Notes under the pieces: generated by a model
Databases searched by the model: none
Told to the model about the DNA's origin: nothing
The model's input: only the letters and a program-made list of their open reading frames with translations
Program-made: the position numbers and the translations under genes
Part shown: in pieces, positions 1 through 7,890 of the stretch
Layout of the letters: each line of letters starts with the position of its first letter
Numbering within the stretch: position 1 is the stretch's first letter
NCBI GenBank assembly: GCA_020425835.1
Contig: JAGQRC010000001.1
Span: 1 to 28,970, forward strand
Direction: 5' to 3'
Source: Planctomycetota bacterium
Lineage (GTDB): Bacteria > Planctomycetota > UBA8108 > UBA1146 > JAJFFE01
Length of the DNA: 28,970 nucleotides

Positions 1-2
1 AG

Positions 3-3000
3 CACCCCGATGAGCCCTTCCCGGTCGACGACGCCTTTCCCGATCTCGTGGAGCTCGATGACCGCTACTCGCCGACGGCGATGTTCGTTCCCATGAGCGC
101 CGACTCTTCGCAACTCGCGGCGGTCTTCTCGGCGGCGGAAGGGCACGACTTCGTCCTCGAGGGTCCGCCCGGCACCGGGAAGTCGCAGACCATCACCAAC
201 CTGATCGCGCACGCGCTCGCGATCGGGAAGCGCGTCCTCTTCGTCTCGGAGAAGACCGCGGCGCTGGAGGTCGTCCAGCGGCGACTCGAGCGGGTCGGCC
301 TCGGCCGCTTCTGTCTGGAGATCCACTCCAACCGAGCGCGGAAGAGCGATGTGATCGCTCAGCTCGGTCGCGCGCTCGAGGTGGTCGAGGTCCGCTCGTC
401 CGATGGCTGGGAGCGGGAGGCGAAGCGGTTCGAGGAGCTTCGCGCGTCGCTGAACGACTTCGTGCGTGCGCTCCATCGCGAGTACCCCTGTGGGATGACC
501 GCGTACCGAGCGACGTCGCGACTGATCGGACTGCGGGACATCGTCGCCGGCGAGGTCGACGCGACCCGGCTCGGCGATCCCGCCGCGGTCTCTCGGGATC
601 GGTGGGAAGCGCTGAACGATCAGATCGAGAAGGCGAGGACCGCGGGGGCGGCGTGCGCCGAGGTGCATGACCATCCCTGGGCGGCGGCGCGCTGCGAGGA
701 GTGGTCGCCGGCACTCGGTCGAGAAGTCGAGACGCTCATCGAGGAGTTGCTGCGCGAGGAGACGACCCTTCGACCGGCCGCCGTCGCGTGGGCGCACCGG
801 CTCGGCTTGCCCGAACAGGGTTGGAGCGCAGAGGCGCTCGAGCTCCTCGGCGAGCTCGGTCGTTCGTTCCGTGAGGCGCCGCTGATCGCCGCCGGATCCC
901 TGACCTCGCCCGATTGGCCGACGACGCTCGGTCACATCGAGACGTGGCTCGACCACGGGGCGAAGCGGGACCGACTCGCCGAAGCGATGGAGGGGAGGTA
1001 CGACGCGCGAGCGATCGAGCTCGACGTCGACGGACTCTCGTCCCAGTGGCGGACCGCTCGAGCGAGCTTCTTCCTGTTGCGGTGGTGGCGCGGTCGCGCA
1101 GTGAGGAAGGCGCTGCGCGAGGTGGCGAAGAGCGGCCGCGCTCCGTCGACCGAGTCGGTGTCCGGAGATCTCGCCGCACTGACCGAGTGGCGTGACGAAA
1201 CCCGCGCCGTCGCCTCGTTCGGCGAAGCGGCAGAGGCGGTGTTCGGAGCGAGTTGGAGGGACGGCGCGCCCGATTGGACGGCGCTGCGCCGCGCGGCGGA
1301 CTGGGTGACCGAACTGCGCGGGCTCGCGGCGCGCATCGCCGAGGTGAGCGACCGCGACCAGCGGGCCACGAGTGATGCCCACTCGCACGGGACCGAAGAG
1401 CCGACCGCGGCCGATCGCGAGGATGATGCGCTGCAACGCGCGCGAGAGCTGCGCAGTCGTTGGACGCGCTTGGTCACCGAGGGGCGGGAGCTCCTCGGTC
1501 CGGAGGGGACGGTCACTCGCGAGATCGCCGCCTATCGCGACGCGTTCCATGATTTCTGCCAGGCCCAGCGCGCCGCGAACGAGCGGCTCGATCTCGTCGA
1601 AACCCGTGCGTGGGGAGAGAGCTTCGAGCCAGGTCGACTCGACACCATCCGATCCCGCGCCGAGGAGTGGCGCCGGACGTTGCCCGAGCTTCGTCAGTGG
1701 TGTGCATGGCGACGCGCCCGGACCGGAGCGGCCGAGCTCGGCCTCGAGCCGATCGTCGCGGCGTACGAGAAGGGACGCGTGACGAGTGAGACGCTGAGCG
1801 ACTTCTTCCAGCGGTCGCTCCTCGGCTGGTGGTTGGACGGGATCGTCGAGCACGACTCCGCGCTGCGGCAGTTCTTCAGTCCCGAGCGCGAGCGGTGCAT
1901 TCGACAGTTCGGCGAGGTCGACCAACGGTTCCTCGAGCTGACGCGCGAGGTCGTCGCCTCACGGCTCGCCGCGCGGATCCCCGACATCCAGCGGGCGCGC
2001 GATGTCAGCGGCTCGGAAGTGGCGATCGTGCAGCGGGAGCTCCAGAAGAAGCGGCGTCACTTGCCGATCCGAACCCTGTTGGCGAAGACGTCCAACGTCC
2101 TGCCGCTCTTGAAACCCTGTTTCTTGATGAGTCCGCTCTCCGTCGCGCAGTATCTCGATCCCGACTTCCCCCGATTCGATCTGGTCGTCTTCGACGAAGC
2201 CTCGCAGATCCCGGTCTGGGACGCGGTCGGGGCGATCGCGCGCGGCGAGCGCGTGGTCATCGTCGGGGACCCGAAGCAGCTGCCGCCGACGAACTTCTTC
2301 AGCCGCGAAGAGGACGCGGAGATGGTCGAGGAGGAGTGGGGTGAGGACCTCGAGAGCATTCTCGATGACTGCATGGGAGCGGGGCTCGCGACTCGTCGAC
2401 TCGAGTGGCACTACCGCAGCCGCCACGAGAGTCTCATCGCCTTCTCGAACTACCACTACTACGAGAACCGTCTCAGCACCTTTCCGGCACCGTCGACGCC
2501 GTCGTGCCGGGACGCGGTCGGCGTGTCGCTCCGATTCATCGAGAACGCGGTCTACGAGAAGGGCCGCACCCGGACCAATCCGGTCGAAGCCGAGGCGGTG
2601 GTCGCGGAGCTGGTGCGACGACTGAGCGATCCCGCATTCGTCGATCGCTCTTTCGGGATCGTCACCTTCAGCCAAGCGCAGCAGGGACGCATCGAGGATC
2701 TGCTCGAGGAGGCGCGACGCGCGAACCCGGAGATCGAGCCGTGGTTCTCCTCCGATCGGGAGGAGCCGGTGTTCGTCAAGAACTTGGAGAACGTCCAGGG
2801 CGACGAGCGCGACGTCATCTTCTTCTCCGTCTGCTACGGACCGGACGAACAGGGGCGCGTCTCGATGAACTTCGGACCGCTCAACCGACAGGGCGGGGAG
2901 CGACGGTTGAACGTGGCGATCACCCGCGCGCGTCGCGAGGTCGTGGTCTTCTCGACGATCCGCGCCGAGGCGATCGACCTCGTGCGCACGCGCGCGCGCG

Positions 3001-4082
3001 GTGTACAGGACCTGAAGACCTTCCTCGACTACGCGGAGCGCGGATACGCCGCGCTCGGGGCGGCGATCGAGCTCGACGCCGAAGTGCGTCGCGACGCCGC
3101 GTTCGAGGAGGCGGTCGCCGCCGCACTCACCGCGCGGGGCTGGGAGGTCCATCGTCACGTCGGTGCGTCGGGCTACCGCATCGATCTCGCGGTCGTCGAT
3201 CCGCGCGACCGCGGTCGATACCTCCTGGGGATCGAGTGCGACGGCGCGATCTACGGGCGCGCGAAGACGGCGCGAGACCGCGACTGTCTGCGCCCCTCGG
3301 TGCTCGGGGGACTCGGCTGGCATCTGCATCGGCTCTGGGCACTCGACTGGTGGAACGACGCCGGCTCGCAGATCGAAGCGCTGGTCGGGGTGCTCGATAT
3401 CCGCATGTGCCAACCGGTCGGAGCGACCCCGCTGCCGACGACGGCGACCGCTCCGGCGAAGATCGACGAGGTGCACGAGTCGGAGAGCGAGTACCGCGGC
3501 GGAGCCCGCGCGCGGAGCGAAGTCGAGAGTTACGTGCTCTACGCGCCGAAGTCGATCCACGAATCCGACGAGTTCTATCGCTCGGAGGCGTCGGCGACGA
3601 TCAGCGAGGAGATCGCGCGCGCAGTCGATGCCGAGGGGCCCATCGTCGAGGACCTCTTGATCCGCCGGATAGCCAGCACGTGGGGCTTCGAGCGGTCGAG
3701 CCCGAAGATCCGTCGACACATTCTCGCGCTGATCCCGACGGATCGCGTCACCACCGTGCGCGATGGCGAGAGCGTCTACTACTGGCCGAGCACCATCGAC
3801 CGCCACGCCTACGATCGATTCCGCGGCGCCGCGAAGGACGGCACCGTGCCGCGCAAGTCATCGGAGATCGCCCCCGAAGAGCTCGCCGCCGCCGCGCGGC
3901 ACATCCTCGCGATCCACGTCTCGCTCCCGCTCGACGAGCTCTGCCGCGAAGCCGCGCACCTCCTCGGCTACGCGCGAGTCACCAGCGGCATCGTCGACGA
4001 CGTCCGCGTCGGCGTGGACCGCCTGGTCGCGACCGACGAGGCGAAGCGGGACGGCGACCGCGTCGTCCTGGCAGCACCGTGA
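3..4082 (+). CDS. SF1 helicase with Vsr-like nuclease and DUF3320 (Hhe-like), 5' partial
   Basis: The reading frame is open to the left window edge, so the N-terminus (in this family usually a DUF4011 region) lies outside; GTG at 48 is only the first in-window start-like codon. Residues below count from it. Helicase motif I is GPPGTGKS (39-46), followed by a long helical insertion, motif II VVFDEAS (about 713-719), motif III GDPKQLPP (740-747), YRSRHESLI, the motif V region NLENVQGDERDVI and motif VI VAITRAR (956-962). This is the UPF1-like SF1 layout. A PD-(D/E)XK/Vsr-type (MTES_1575/DUF559-like) domain follows at about 1019-1110, with candidate catalytic residues D1046 (RIDLA) and E1063/D1065 (IECDG). 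A DUF3320-like segment lies at about 1198-1230. DUF4011-helicase-Vsr proteins (Hhe) are reported anti-phage proteins; a defence role here is inferred. The stop TGA lies inside the left arm of a repeat element. Confidence 0.9.
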   Translation, partial: HPDEPFPVDDAFPDLVELDDRYSPTAMFVPMSADSSQLAAVFSAAEGHDFVLEGPPGTGKSQTITNLIAHALAIGKRVLFVSEKTAALEVVQRRLERVGLGRFCLEIHSNRARKSDVIAQLGRALEVVEVRSSDGWEREAKRFEELRASLNDFVRALHREYPCGMTAYRATSRLIGLRDIVAGEVDATRLGDPAAVSRDRWEALNDQIEKARTAGAACAEVHDHPWAAARCEEWSPALGREVETLIEELLREETTLRPAAVAWAHRLGLPEQGWSAEALELLGELGRSFREAPLIAAGSLTSPDWPTTLGHIETWLDHGAKRDRLAEAMEGRYDARAIELDVDGLSSQWRTARASFFLLRWWRGRAVRKALREVAKSGRAPSTESVSGDLAALTEWRDETRAVASFGEAAEAVFGASWRDGAPDWTALRRAADWVTELRGLAARIAEVSDRDQRATSDAHSHGTEEPTAADREDDALQRARELRSRWTRLVTEGRELLGPEGTVTREIAAYRDAFHDFCQAQRAANERLDLVETRAWGESFEPGRLDTIRSRAEEWRRTLPELRQWCAWRRARTGAAELGLEPIVAAYEKGRVTSETLSDFFQRSLLGWWLDGIVEHDSALRQFFSPERERCIRQFGEVDQRFLELTREVVASRLAARIPDIQRARDVSGSEVAIVQRELQKKRRHLPIRTLLAKTSNVLPLLKPCFLMSPLSVAQYLDPDFPRFDLVVFDEASQIPVWDAVGAIARGERVVIVGDPKQLPPTNFFSREEDAEMVEEEWGEDLESILDDCMGAGLATRRLEWHYRSRHESLIAFSNYHYYENRLSTFPAPSTPSCRDAVGVSLRFIENAVYEKGRTRTNPVEAEAVVAELVRRLSDPAFVDRSFGIVTFSQAQQGRIEDLLEEARRANPEIEPWFSSDREEPVFVKNLENVQGDERDVIFFSVCYGPDEQGRVSMNFGPLNRQGGERRLNVAITRARREVVVFSTIRAEAIDLVRTRARGVQDLKTFLDYAERGYAALGAAIELDAEVRRDAAFEEAVAAALTARGWEVHRHVGASGYRIDLAVVDPRDRGRYLLGIECDGAIYGRAKTARDRDCLRPSVLGGLGWHLHRLWALDWWNDAGSQIEALVGVLDIRMCQPVGATPLPTTATAPAKIDEVHESESEYRGGARARSEVESYVLYAPKSIHESDEFYRSEASATISEEIARAVDAEGPIVEDLLIRRIASTWGFERSSPKIRRHILALIPTDRVTTVRDGESVYYWPSTIDRHAYDRFRGAAKDGTVPRKSSEIAPEELAAAARHILAIHVSLPLDELCREAAHLLGYARVTSGIVDDVRVGVDRLVATDEAKRDGDRVVLAAP

Positions 4083-4282
4083 CAGACTCGTTCCAAGTGC
4101 CGGTGCGAGCGAGGCTTGGCGAGCCGGTCCCTCGCTCGGGCCCCGTCGCTCGGCTGCCCCGCTCCCCGAGACGGCCGGGGCGGCGGGGGGCGCGCCCGGC
4201 GGCGTGAGGCCCGGCGAGCCGACGGTTGGGTTCGATCGCAGAAGCCCAAGCCAGGACGGGAGATCGGTCGCGTCTGTCACGG
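4077..4282. mobile_element. MITE-like intergenic element, copy 1
   Basis: This is a 206-base unit bounded by a perfect 11-base terminal inverted repeat, CCGTGACAGAC at 4077-4087 and GTCTGTCACGG at 4272-4282, with imperfect similarity extending further inward. Subterminal boxes shared with the other copies are GAGGCTTGGCGAGCCGGTCC (4111-4130) and GGGTTCGATCGCAGAAGC (4228-4245). The core is very GC-rich and unlike the other copies. TGA 4080-4082 inside the left arm is the stop codon of the helicase gene. There is no credible gene inside, so a non-autonomous mobile or palindromic intergenic repeat is inferred. No target-site duplication is obvious. Confidence 0.75.
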
Positions 4283-4290
4283 GCGCCCGG

Positions 4291-4318
4291 TTGATCCGCA
4301 ACTGTCGGTGGCGACAAT
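4291..4318 (+). promoter_or_regulatory. possible sigma70-type promoter for the DUF2071 gene
   Basis: TTGATC (4291-4296) and GACAAT (4313-4318) are separated by 16 bases, each matching the TTGACA/TATAAT consensus at four of six positions. They lie just outside repeat copy 1 and about 75 bases before the start codon at 4393. The remaining bases 4319-4392 form a plain leader. The match is weak and the promoter consensus of this organism is unknown. Confidence 0.22.
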
Positions 4319-4392
4319 CCACTGCCCCGTGCGACCGGACCGGGATCTCTCTCGAGACGGACGACGGAGCGAAGGCCGAACGGAGTAGTGGA

Positions 4393-5121
4393 ATGCGACT
4401 CCCCGCGATCCAGGGCATGATCGAACGCCGCCTCCTCGTGAACTTCCGCGTCCGACCGGACGTGATCGCTCGTCACCTTCCGCCCCCGTTTCGTCCGCAG
4501 GTCGTTCACGGCTGGGCCATCGGCGGGATCTGCTTGATCCGACTTGCCGACGTTCGGCCGCGGGCGCTCCCGCGTTGTCTCGGCTTCTCGTCGGAGAACG
4601 CCGCGCATCGGATCGCCGTCGAGTGGCCGAGTGAGCAGGGCTGGAGTCGCGGCGTCTTCATTCCGCGGCGCGATACGTCGTCGCAGCTGAACGTCTGCCT
4701 CGGCGGACGGCTGTTTCCGGGAGAGCATCACCGGGCGACCTTCGAAGTCGATGAGGCCGACGACCGCTATCGTGTTCGACTGACGAGCCACGACCGAGCG
4801 ACGCGCGTCTCCGTGGATGCGTCGGTCGCCCGAGAGTTCGGTGCCACTTCGATCTTCTCCACACTCGAGGAGGCGTCCGCGTTCTTCGAGCAGGGTTCCC
4901 TGGGCTACTCCGTGACCGGACGCCCCGGTGTCTTCGAGGGGCTGGAGCTCCACACCCTCGACTGGCGGGTCGAGCCGCTCGACGTTCACGACGTGGGCTC
5001 GAGCTTCTTTCTCGACGACGCTCTCTTCCCCGAGGGCAGCACGGAGTTCGACTGCGCGCTCCTGATGCGCGACATCCCGCACGAGTGGCACTCCCGCCAA
5101 GAACTCTGTTGCGTGGCGTGA
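4393..5121 (+). CDS. DUF2071 (YqjF-like) protein
   Basis: A 242-residue protein beginning MRLPAIQGMIERRLLVNF. ATG 4393 is chosen because GGAG (4382-4385) sits seven bases upstream and similarity to the family begins at once; the open frame upstream merely runs back through the repeat element. The N-terminal pattern RRLLVNFRVRP..ARHLPPPF followed by GWAIGGICLIRL is typical of DUF2071/YqjF proteins, which are related to the acetoacetate-decarboxylase-like fold. There is no signal peptide or membrane segment, so it is probably cytosolic. No enzymatic activity is established for most of this family, and I assign none. Its stop codon overlaps the GTG of the next gene (GTGA, 5118-5121), which suggests translational coupling. 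Confidence 0.85.
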   Translation: MRLPAIQGMIERRLLVNFRVRPDVIARHLPPPFRPQVVHGWAIGGICLIRLADVRPRALPRCLGFSSENAAHRIAVEWPSEQGWSRGVFIPRRDTSSQLNVCLGGRLFPGEHHRATFEVDEADDRYRVRLTSHDRATRVSVDASVAREFGATSIFSTLEEASAFFEQGSLGYSVTGRPGVFEGLELHTLDWRVEPLDVHDVGSSFFLDDALFPEGSTEFDCALLMRDIPHEWHSRQELCCVA

Positions 5122-6410
5122 GGTCCGGTGTGGAGGAGACCCGACCGCGACGCCGACGTCTGAGATTCGTGCTGCTGATCCTCTTGGTCGGGTTCGTCGC
5201 GATTCTGGCCGTCGGGTGGGAGCCCATCGCGCTGGTCGTGCTGGCTCGGCCGGCGACGCTGACCGAGGCGCAGGACGTGGTCGAGGGAACCTCGGGCCGA
5301 CGTCACCTGAAGATCCAGGGCCGGGTACTGCGTTGGCGTGACGAGCTGAAGCCCGTCGGGAGTTGGACGATCTACTTCGGCGAGTCCGACGTCGTCGCTG
5401 AAGTCGTCGAGTTCTCGTGGGGTTCCCAGATGCTTCGGGCGACGGAGTGGTCTCCGACCGGTGCGGTTCTCGCGCAGTTCGATCAAACGTCGGACCCGAT
5501 TGCGCAGCGAACCGAGGCTCCGTGGTGGGGCGACGCGCAGCCCCAGGATCGGTCGACACTGGACGCCCGAAGGAGCTCGTTGAGCTTCGGGATTCTCGAA
5601 GGTCAGGACCTCCGGGGAGTGGACTTCTCCGGGTCAGTTCTGCTGGCGGTCCGGTGGAGCGGTGCGGATCTCACCGGCGCGAGCTTCGCTTCATGCTTGA
5701 ACGGCGGGCCGGATTTCGAACGGGCGATACTGACCGAAGCGGACTTCAGCCACAGCAAGCTGATCGGAGCCGATCTCTCCCACGCCGTCGCCCATCGCGC
5801 TCGTTTCGCAGGAACGGCCCTCCCTCGGGCGCGGCTGACCGGCGCATCCCTCGTCGAATCCGACTGGACCGATGCGGTGCTGTTCCTCGCCGATCTCTCC
5901 AACGCCGATCTGACCGGAGCCACCGGTCTCGAGATCGAGCAGCTTCTCCAAGCAGGAAACTGGAGCCTCGATGACGAATCGCGGCGTACCGTCTTCCCGC
6001 CGGCGATCGAGGCGGAGCTTCGGCGGAGAGGCCTGACCGACCATTTCGTTCCGGACGGCGATTGGGAAGAACGTGGGTGGGTCCGTCGATTCGAGGACGT
6101 CGATTTCTCCGACTTCGGCTTTACCTACCAGGACTGGACGTACACCCACTTCGTGCGCACCGATCTCTCCGGTGCGAGATTCGAAGGCGTCGATCTCCGA
6201 GACTCGGCCTTCATCGACACCGACCTCTCGACGACGAGCTTCGTCGATGCCGATCTGGACTATGCCGATCTGTCACAGGCACGCGGGCTGACAGTCGATC
6301 AGTTCGTGAAAGCTCGCGCGTGGGACCTGACATCATCGTACGGGACCAAAGTTCCCGAGAAGCTCCGTGCAGAGCTCGAGCGACGTGGTTTGCAGAAGAA
6401 GGGACAGTGA
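5118..6410 (+). CDS. membrane-anchored pentapeptide-repeat protein
   Basis: A 430-residue protein. GTG 5118 is preferred over the upstream GTG 5085 because it gives a GTGA overlap with the preceding stop; GTG 5130 is a third option. After a basic stretch (RPRRRRLR) comes one strong hydrophobic helix (residues about 13-45). A unique domain (about 46-160) follows, then two separate blocks of A(D/N)LxxA-type pentapeptide repeats (about 163-266 and 327-388). Pentapeptide repeats fold into a right-handed beta-helix. Each block is followed by the same cap-like module: GLEIEQLLQAGNW...ELRRRGL and GLTVDQFVKARAW...ELERRGL. The protein therefore looks like a duplicated repeat-plus-cap unit on a membrane anchor. 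Function is unknown. The gene abuts the convergent acetyltransferase gene with no spacer. Confidence 0.85.
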   Translation: MRSGVEETRPRRRRLRFVLLILLVGFVAILAVGWEPIALVVLARPATLTEAQDVVEGTSGRRHLKIQGRVLRWRDELKPVGSWTIYFGESDVVAEVVEFSWGSQMLRATEWSPTGAVLAQFDQTSDPIAQRTEAPWWGDAQPQDRSTLDARRSSLSFGILEGQDLRGVDFSGSVLLAVRWSGADLTGASFASCLNGGPDFERAILTEADFSHSKLIGADLSHAVAHRARFAGTALPRARLTGASLVESDWTDAVLFLADLSNADLTGATGLEIEQLLQAGNWSLDDESRRTVFPPAIEAELRRRGLTDHFVPDGDWEERGWVRRFEDVDFSDFGFTYQDWTYTHFVRTDLSGARFEGVDLRDSAFIDTDLSTTSFVDADLDYADLSQARGLTVDQFVKARAWDLTSSYGTKVPEKLRAELERRGLQKKGQ

Positions 6411-6872
6411 TCAGCGATCGCCGCTCTGGTCGGTCCCCAGCCCCACGTGGAAGCTCATCCCGTGCTGCTCGAATCCGAGCGATCGGTAGAAGGCATGCGC
6501 GCGCTCACGGGCGAGGTTGCTCGAGAGGCAAAGCTTGTAGCACCCGTGTCGGCGGGCGGTTTCCATGGCATGGTGCATCATGACTCGTCCTATGCCCTGG
6601 CCGCGATGCGCTTCTGCGACCGACACGTCCTCGACGATCGCCGACGGTGTGCCGCTGTGAGCGAGGTTGTCCATGATCAGCAGAGCGTGGGTTCCGACGA
6701 TCGTGCCATCGAGCTCCGCGACGTAGAGGTCGTAGCACGGATAGGTGGACATGCGCTCGAAGATCCGGCGCGCAGCGTCGAGGTCCAGGACTCGGGGATT
6801 GCCCATTTCACCGTAGAGACGGAGGACGGAGGGCAGATCTCTCTCGGTCGCCTTGCGGATCTCGAGGTCCAT
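6411..6872 (-). CDS. GNAT-family N-acetyltransferase
   Basis: A 153-residue protein, the usual size for a single GNAT domain. It starts MDLEIRKATERDLPSVLRLY, the common beta1-alpha1 opening of this superfamily. The acetyl-CoA pyrophosphate-binding motif A is visible as VSVAEAHRGQGIGRVMM (R/Q-x-x-G-x-G/A), followed by motif B RAHAFYRSLGFEQHG near the C-terminus. It is expected to transfer an acetyl group from acetyl-CoA to an amine; the substrate cannot be read from sequence. ATG 6872 is chosen because the domain begins immediately, although the frame stays open to 7037; a purine-rich GGGAAGAAG precedes it. The stop TCA (6411-6413 on plus) directly abuts the pentapeptide gene's TGA. Confidence 0.9.
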   Translation of the reverse strand: MDLEIRKATERDLPSVLRLYGEMGNPRVLDLDAARRIFERMSTYPCYDLYVAELDGTIVGTHALLIMDNLAHSGTPSAIVEDVSVAEAHRGQGIGRVMMHHAMETARRHGCYKLCLSSNLARERAHAFYRSLGFEQHGMSFHVGLGTDQSGDR

Positions 6873-7155
6873 CACTTCTTCCCTTCCGAAGCACGGTCCA
6901 GGTGTAGGCACGGCCCGACTTCCGAAGAGCGGTGACTCGAACCGAGCGCTCTCGGCGCTCCTCGATGGCCCCCGCGACTTCCGGCACGACGTCCTGGTTT
7001 CCGAGCCGAGTGTGGAAGAGGTGGTCCAGTGTCGCAACCTCCTGGATGACCGGGCGCCACGATCGGAGCTCCTCCTCCGACGTGGGGCGAGCGATCCACT
7101 TCTTCTCCCATCGTCGGCGTCCGTCGCCGTGCCCGATTCGGGGGGCTACTCCCAA
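6808..7155 (-). CDS. possible small hypothetical protein
   Basis: A 115-codon frame fills the gap between the acetyltransferase gene and the broken secreted-protein gene. Its first two thirds (WEKKWIARPTSEEELRSW, EVATLDHLFHTRLGNQ) have ordinary protein composition and strong GC preference at third codon positions. The last 20 or so residues, which overlap the acetyltransferase start by 65 bases, look like out-of-frame sequence. TTG 7155 is the only available start and has no clear ribosome binding site. It may be a real short gene with a damaged 3' end, or remnant coding sequence. I recognise no family. Confidence 0.35.
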   Translation of the reverse strand: MGVAPRIGHGDGRRRWEKKWIARPTSEEELRSWRPVIQEVATLDHLFHTRLGNQDVVPEVAGAIEERRERSVRVTALRKSGRAYTWTVLRKGRSDGPRDPQGDRERSALRPPSLR

Positions 7156-7695
7156 TCCAGGAGCTTCCAGGTGCGACCGACACGCGTGAGCTCGAGGTGG
7201 ATCTCGTAGCCCTGCCCCGCCTTCGTCGCTTCAGCGGACAGGTATCGGCGGCTGTCGCCGAACGAGCTGACCCGGACACGCCAACGGAGCTTGCCGCTCT
7301 TCAGATCGGCGACCAGCCTCTCGAGAGACGTCGGGCAGATCGACGGAGGACCGGATCCACAGGTCCCGCAGGTTGGGTACATCGGCGATCTCGCCGGACG
7401 CGTCGACGAGGAGCTCGGGGCGGATTCGTTCGTGGAGATGTTCGAAGAGTGTTTCGTCGCGGATGGCGCCGAGCTTGGCGTGGCGCCGAGCCATCTTGGG
7501 GCCCAGAACGATGGACGCTGCGCCCTGCTCCCGTGGACGAGCGGAGAGACTGTACTCGTAGGTGATGGCGCCGTCGCCGAGGCCCGTGATCTCGGTCACC
7601 TCGGCGCGCGCCGGCAGTGACCAGCGCGGGACCAGCGTCTCGGGATCGGCGGCCGCAGCGGAAAGGAATACGGCCAGGAGGAAGTGCGGCGACAT
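7146..7695 (-). pseudogene. small secreted hypothetical protein, broken by a frameshift
   Basis: The gene starts at ATG 7695 (MSPHFLLAVFLSAAAADPE) with a GGAGG four bases upstream and a plausible short signal peptide ending near AAA-DPE. The frame reads sensibly to ..SSVDLPDV (about 7327), after which it becomes low-quality and Arg-rich. In the adjacent frame sensible sequence resumes at once: ERLVADLKSGKLRWRVRV ... GRTWKLLDWE, stop at 7146-7148. Joining the two requires skipping one base within about 7320-7332, which gives a product of about 182 residues. Possible reasons are a genuine disabling insertion, a sequencing or assembly error, or programmed +1 shifting. I do not recognise a family; the product looks exported. 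It is divergent from the DUF1566 gene across 195 bases (7696-7890). Confidence 0.7.
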
Positions 7696-7890
7696 CGGGC
7701 CTCCATGCTTCGAGGAGGCCCGCACTGTCTCCCGGGCGGACGGCTCCGAGTCGATCCCCTCTCGACTCCGCGGGCTCGCCGTGCACCACCTCGGTGAGCG
7801 ACGAAGTCGCTGAAGCGCCTGTGTACCGGACCTCGTCGACGGCAGTTCATCGTTCGTCACCGGACCCTCTCCCGGTCCCGAGGAGGACTC

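Noticed and set aside
1959..3806. Long open frame on the minus strand inside the helicase gene
   Set aside because: Its Arg/Val/Asp-rich composition mirrors the strong third-position GC bias of the real plus-strand gene, and no domain is visible.
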